From the NCBI RefSeq assembly GCF_900094625.1, contig NZ_FMAJ01000007.1, positions 62,001 to 126,000 of the forward strand: a stretch of 64,000 nucleotides of DNA. Reading direction: 5' to 3'. Source of the stretch: Rhizobium aethiopicum (GTDB taxonomy: Bacteria > Pseudomonadota > Alphaproteobacteria > Rhizobiales > Rhizobiaceae). Shown here one piece after another: positions 62,645 through 64,000 of the stretch (position 1 is its first letter; the number at the start of each line of letters is the position of its first letter). The notes beneath the pieces were generated by a model that worked only from the letters and a program-made list of their open reading frames with translations, did no database searches and had not been told where the DNA came from. Position numbers and translations under genes: made by a program.

Positions 62645-64000
62645 CCTGCTACCCGCAATTGCGCCTCCTGTTGCTGACCCGCGGCAACCAGGTGGCCGAC
62701 GTCGAGAATGAGGGCGACACTGCCGTCGCCGAGAATGGTGGCGCCCGAGAAAGTCGCCACGTCGTTGTGCAGTTTCGACATCGACTTGATGACCGTCTGG
62801 TGGTCACCGATGATCTGGTCGACGACCAGCCCGACGCGCTCCGTGCCGGTCGAGATCACCACGACCTTCTGATGCACGTCTGGCTTCGTGCCGGTGCGGA
62901 AGAGATCGCGCAGCCGCAGGAACGGCACCAGGCTGTCGCGCAGCGAGATGAAGCTGCGGCCGCGCGACCGGAGATCTTCTTCGAGCGAAAGTTCGAGGCA
63001 TTCCTCCACCGCCGACAGCGGGATGACGTAGCGGCCAGAGCCGACGCGCACCAGCAGACCGTCGATGATGGCAAGCGTCAGCGGGATTCGCAGCGATACT
63101 TCCGATCCCTGACCCGGCACGCTAACGACATCGATCGCGCCGCGTAGCGCCTCGACCGTCTTCTTGACCACGTCCATGCCGACGCCGCGGCCGGAGAGAC
63201 TAGTGATCGCCGCGGCCGTCGAGAAGCCGGGAGCAAAGATCAGCTGCAAGAGCTCGGAGTCCGAAAGCGGCTGGCCCGGTTGGATCAGCCCGGAGGATTC
63301 AGCCTTGGCGCGGACCCGTTCGCGATTGATGCCCCGGCCGTCGTCCTTGATGGAGATGATCACCTCGCCGCCGGCCTGGCGGGCAGAGAGCGTCACCGTG
63401 CCGGCTTCGGTCTTGCCGCCGGCAAGGCGGTCGGCCGGCATTTCGAGGCCATGATCGATCGAGTTGCGCACCAGATGCACCAGCGGATCGGCCAGGCGCT
63501 CGATCACCGTCTTGTCGACTTCGGTCGTCTCCCCTTCCGTCACCAGCTCGATCACCTTGCCGGTCTCGCGGGCGAGATCGTGGACAAGACGGCGGAAGCG
63601 GGAGAAGAGCGTTGCGACCGGCACCATGCGCAGCACCATCATCGTGTCGCGCAGTTCGCCGGAGAGGCGTTCGATTTCTTCCGAGACGGAGCGCAGCGCA
63701 ATATCGACGCTGGCGCTGGCGAGCTGGCTAAGGCGCGATTGTGCGATGACGAGTTCGCCGACGCGGTCCATCAGCTCGTCCAGGCGCTCGGCCGGGACGC
63801 GGACATTCTCGGCAGCCTTCGCCTGGCTGGCGGCAGCGGGCGCCTCGCGCTTGACAGGCACCGCTTCGACAGGACGGAATTCCGGCACGGCAGCCGCCGG
63901 AACAGGCGCCGGCGATGCAACAGGAGCAGGCGCCGGCTTTGCTTCGGCCGGAGCGGCGGTTGCCGCTGCCGCGCCATCGATCTCTTCGACGCTGAGGTCC
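62641..64000 (-). CDS. cheA: CheA, chemotaxis histidine kinase (5' part outside window)
   Basis: The last 453 codons are visible. An Ala/Pro-rich linker leads to the dimerisation domain (VRVPAERLDELMDRVGELVI). The ATPase domain (HLVRNSIDHGLEMPADRLAG, KDDGRGINRERV, GRGVGMDVVKKTVEALRGAI) and the CheW-like regulatory domain follow. The reading frame stays open to the right edge, so the phospho-accepting His domain lies beyond it. CheA phosphorylates CheY and CheB. A GTG start at 63888 in the linker is possible but not real for this family. Confidence 0.97.
   Translation of the reverse strand, partial: DLSVEEIDGAAAATAAPAEAKPAPAPVASPAPVPAAAVPEFRPVEAVPVKREAPAAASQAKAAENVRVPAERLDELMDRVGELVIAQSRLSQLASASVDIALRSVSEEIERLSGELRDTMMVLRMVPVATLFSRFRRLVHDLARETGKVIELVTEGETTEVDKTVIERLADPLVHLVRNSIDHGLEMPADRLAGGKTEAGTVTLSARQAGGEVIISIKDDGRGINRERVRAKAESSGLIQPGQPLSDSELLQLIFAPGFSTAAAITSLSGRGVGMDVVKKTVEALRGAIDVVSVPGQGSEVSLRIPLTLAIIDGLLVRVGSGRYVIPLSAVEECLELSLEEDLRSRGRSFISLRDSLVPFLRLRDLFRTGTKPDVHQKVVVISTGTERVGLVVDQIIGDHQTVIKSMSKLHNDVATFSGATILGDGSVALILDVGHLVAAGQQQEAQLRVAG

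Noticed and set aside
1..64000. CRISPR arrays, tRNA or rRNA genes, prophage, integrase
   Set aside because: No direct-repeat array with regular spacing, no cloverleaf or rRNA-like stretch and no phage or integrase gene was seen on either strand.

Overview
The window reads as about 64 kb of chromosome from a fast-growing Rhizobium of the R. leguminosarum / R. etli type (Rhizobiales, high GC). Reasons: Tol genes, the sulfolipid genes sqdBDC, the acid-tolerance pair lpiA-atvA, a tkt/gap/pgk/fba cluster, zapA followed by a 6S-like RNA, an rcdA (DUF1465) gene, a second-type chemotaxis operon, and two copies of a mobile-like intergenic element with near-identical terminal inverted repeats that looks like the RIME elements known from R. 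leguminosarum. There is no prophage, CRISPR array, rRNA or tRNA, and no large accessory island. Most of the sequence is core chromosome with small insertions and scars.

Layout. 0-3.1 kb (minus): ybgC, tolQ, tolR and the start of tolA. 3.3-6.4 kb (plus): sqdB-sqdD-sqdC for sulfoquinovosyl diacylglycerol. 6.5-10.4 kb: 5-formyl-THF cyclo-ligase, a YmdB-type phosphoesterase, an exported beta-lactamase-fold hydrolase, a flavin-binding stress protein and yebC. 10.6-14.4 kb (minus): a luciferase-like monooxygenase and a chemoreceptor, separated by a RIME-like element. 14.6-18.5 kb (plus): ruvC, an inserted vapBC toxin-antitoxin pair, ruvA, ruvB and a Tat-exported phosphoesterase, then a wrecked NUDIX gene, a DinB-family gene and a second RIME-like element. 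19.9-27.8 kb: atvA and lpiA, a DoxX protein, an MscS channel and a short 6-phosphogluconate dehydrogenase. 28-31 kb: an ArsR-regulated VOC/SRPBCC pair, an XRE regulator and a sugar epimerase. 31-32 kb (minus): DUF4164, zapA and 6S RNA. 32.3-40.9 kb (plus): tkt, gap, two small genes, a K+/H+ antiporter, pgk and fba. 41-48.5 kb: a PhzF-like epimerase, an MFS carrier, DUF1192, a candidate sRNA, rcdA, rpmE, an ABC exporter and an orphan TctC-type binding protein. 48.6-55.3 kb: YegP, a YCII/ECF sigma pair, a MotA/MotB-like envelope pair, suhB and a TetR/SDR pair. 55.4-64 kb (minus): a chemotaxis operon cheA-cheW-mcp-mcp-(mcp fragment)-cheW-cheR-cheB.

The most interesting observations are: (i) CtrA-type boxes (TTAA-N7-TTAA) upstream of rcdA and tolQ, and one lying on the promoter of an unannotated three-hairpin sRNA candidate near 44.2-44.3 kb; (ii) a toxin-antitoxin module wedged between ruvC and ruvA; (iii) a RIME-like element that supplies part of the stop codon of atvA; (iv) a ghost of a third chemoreceptor whose stop codon still overlaps the cheW start; (v) a gene order suggesting that the 6.5-31 kb block is inverted relative to the usual zapA-6S-ygfA arrangement; (vi) a lone MotA/MotB-like proton-channel pair with coiled-coil parts and no flagellar or defence partners. 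No clearly new multi-gene defence or biosynthetic system is visible. Everything here was read by eye, and no database search was run.
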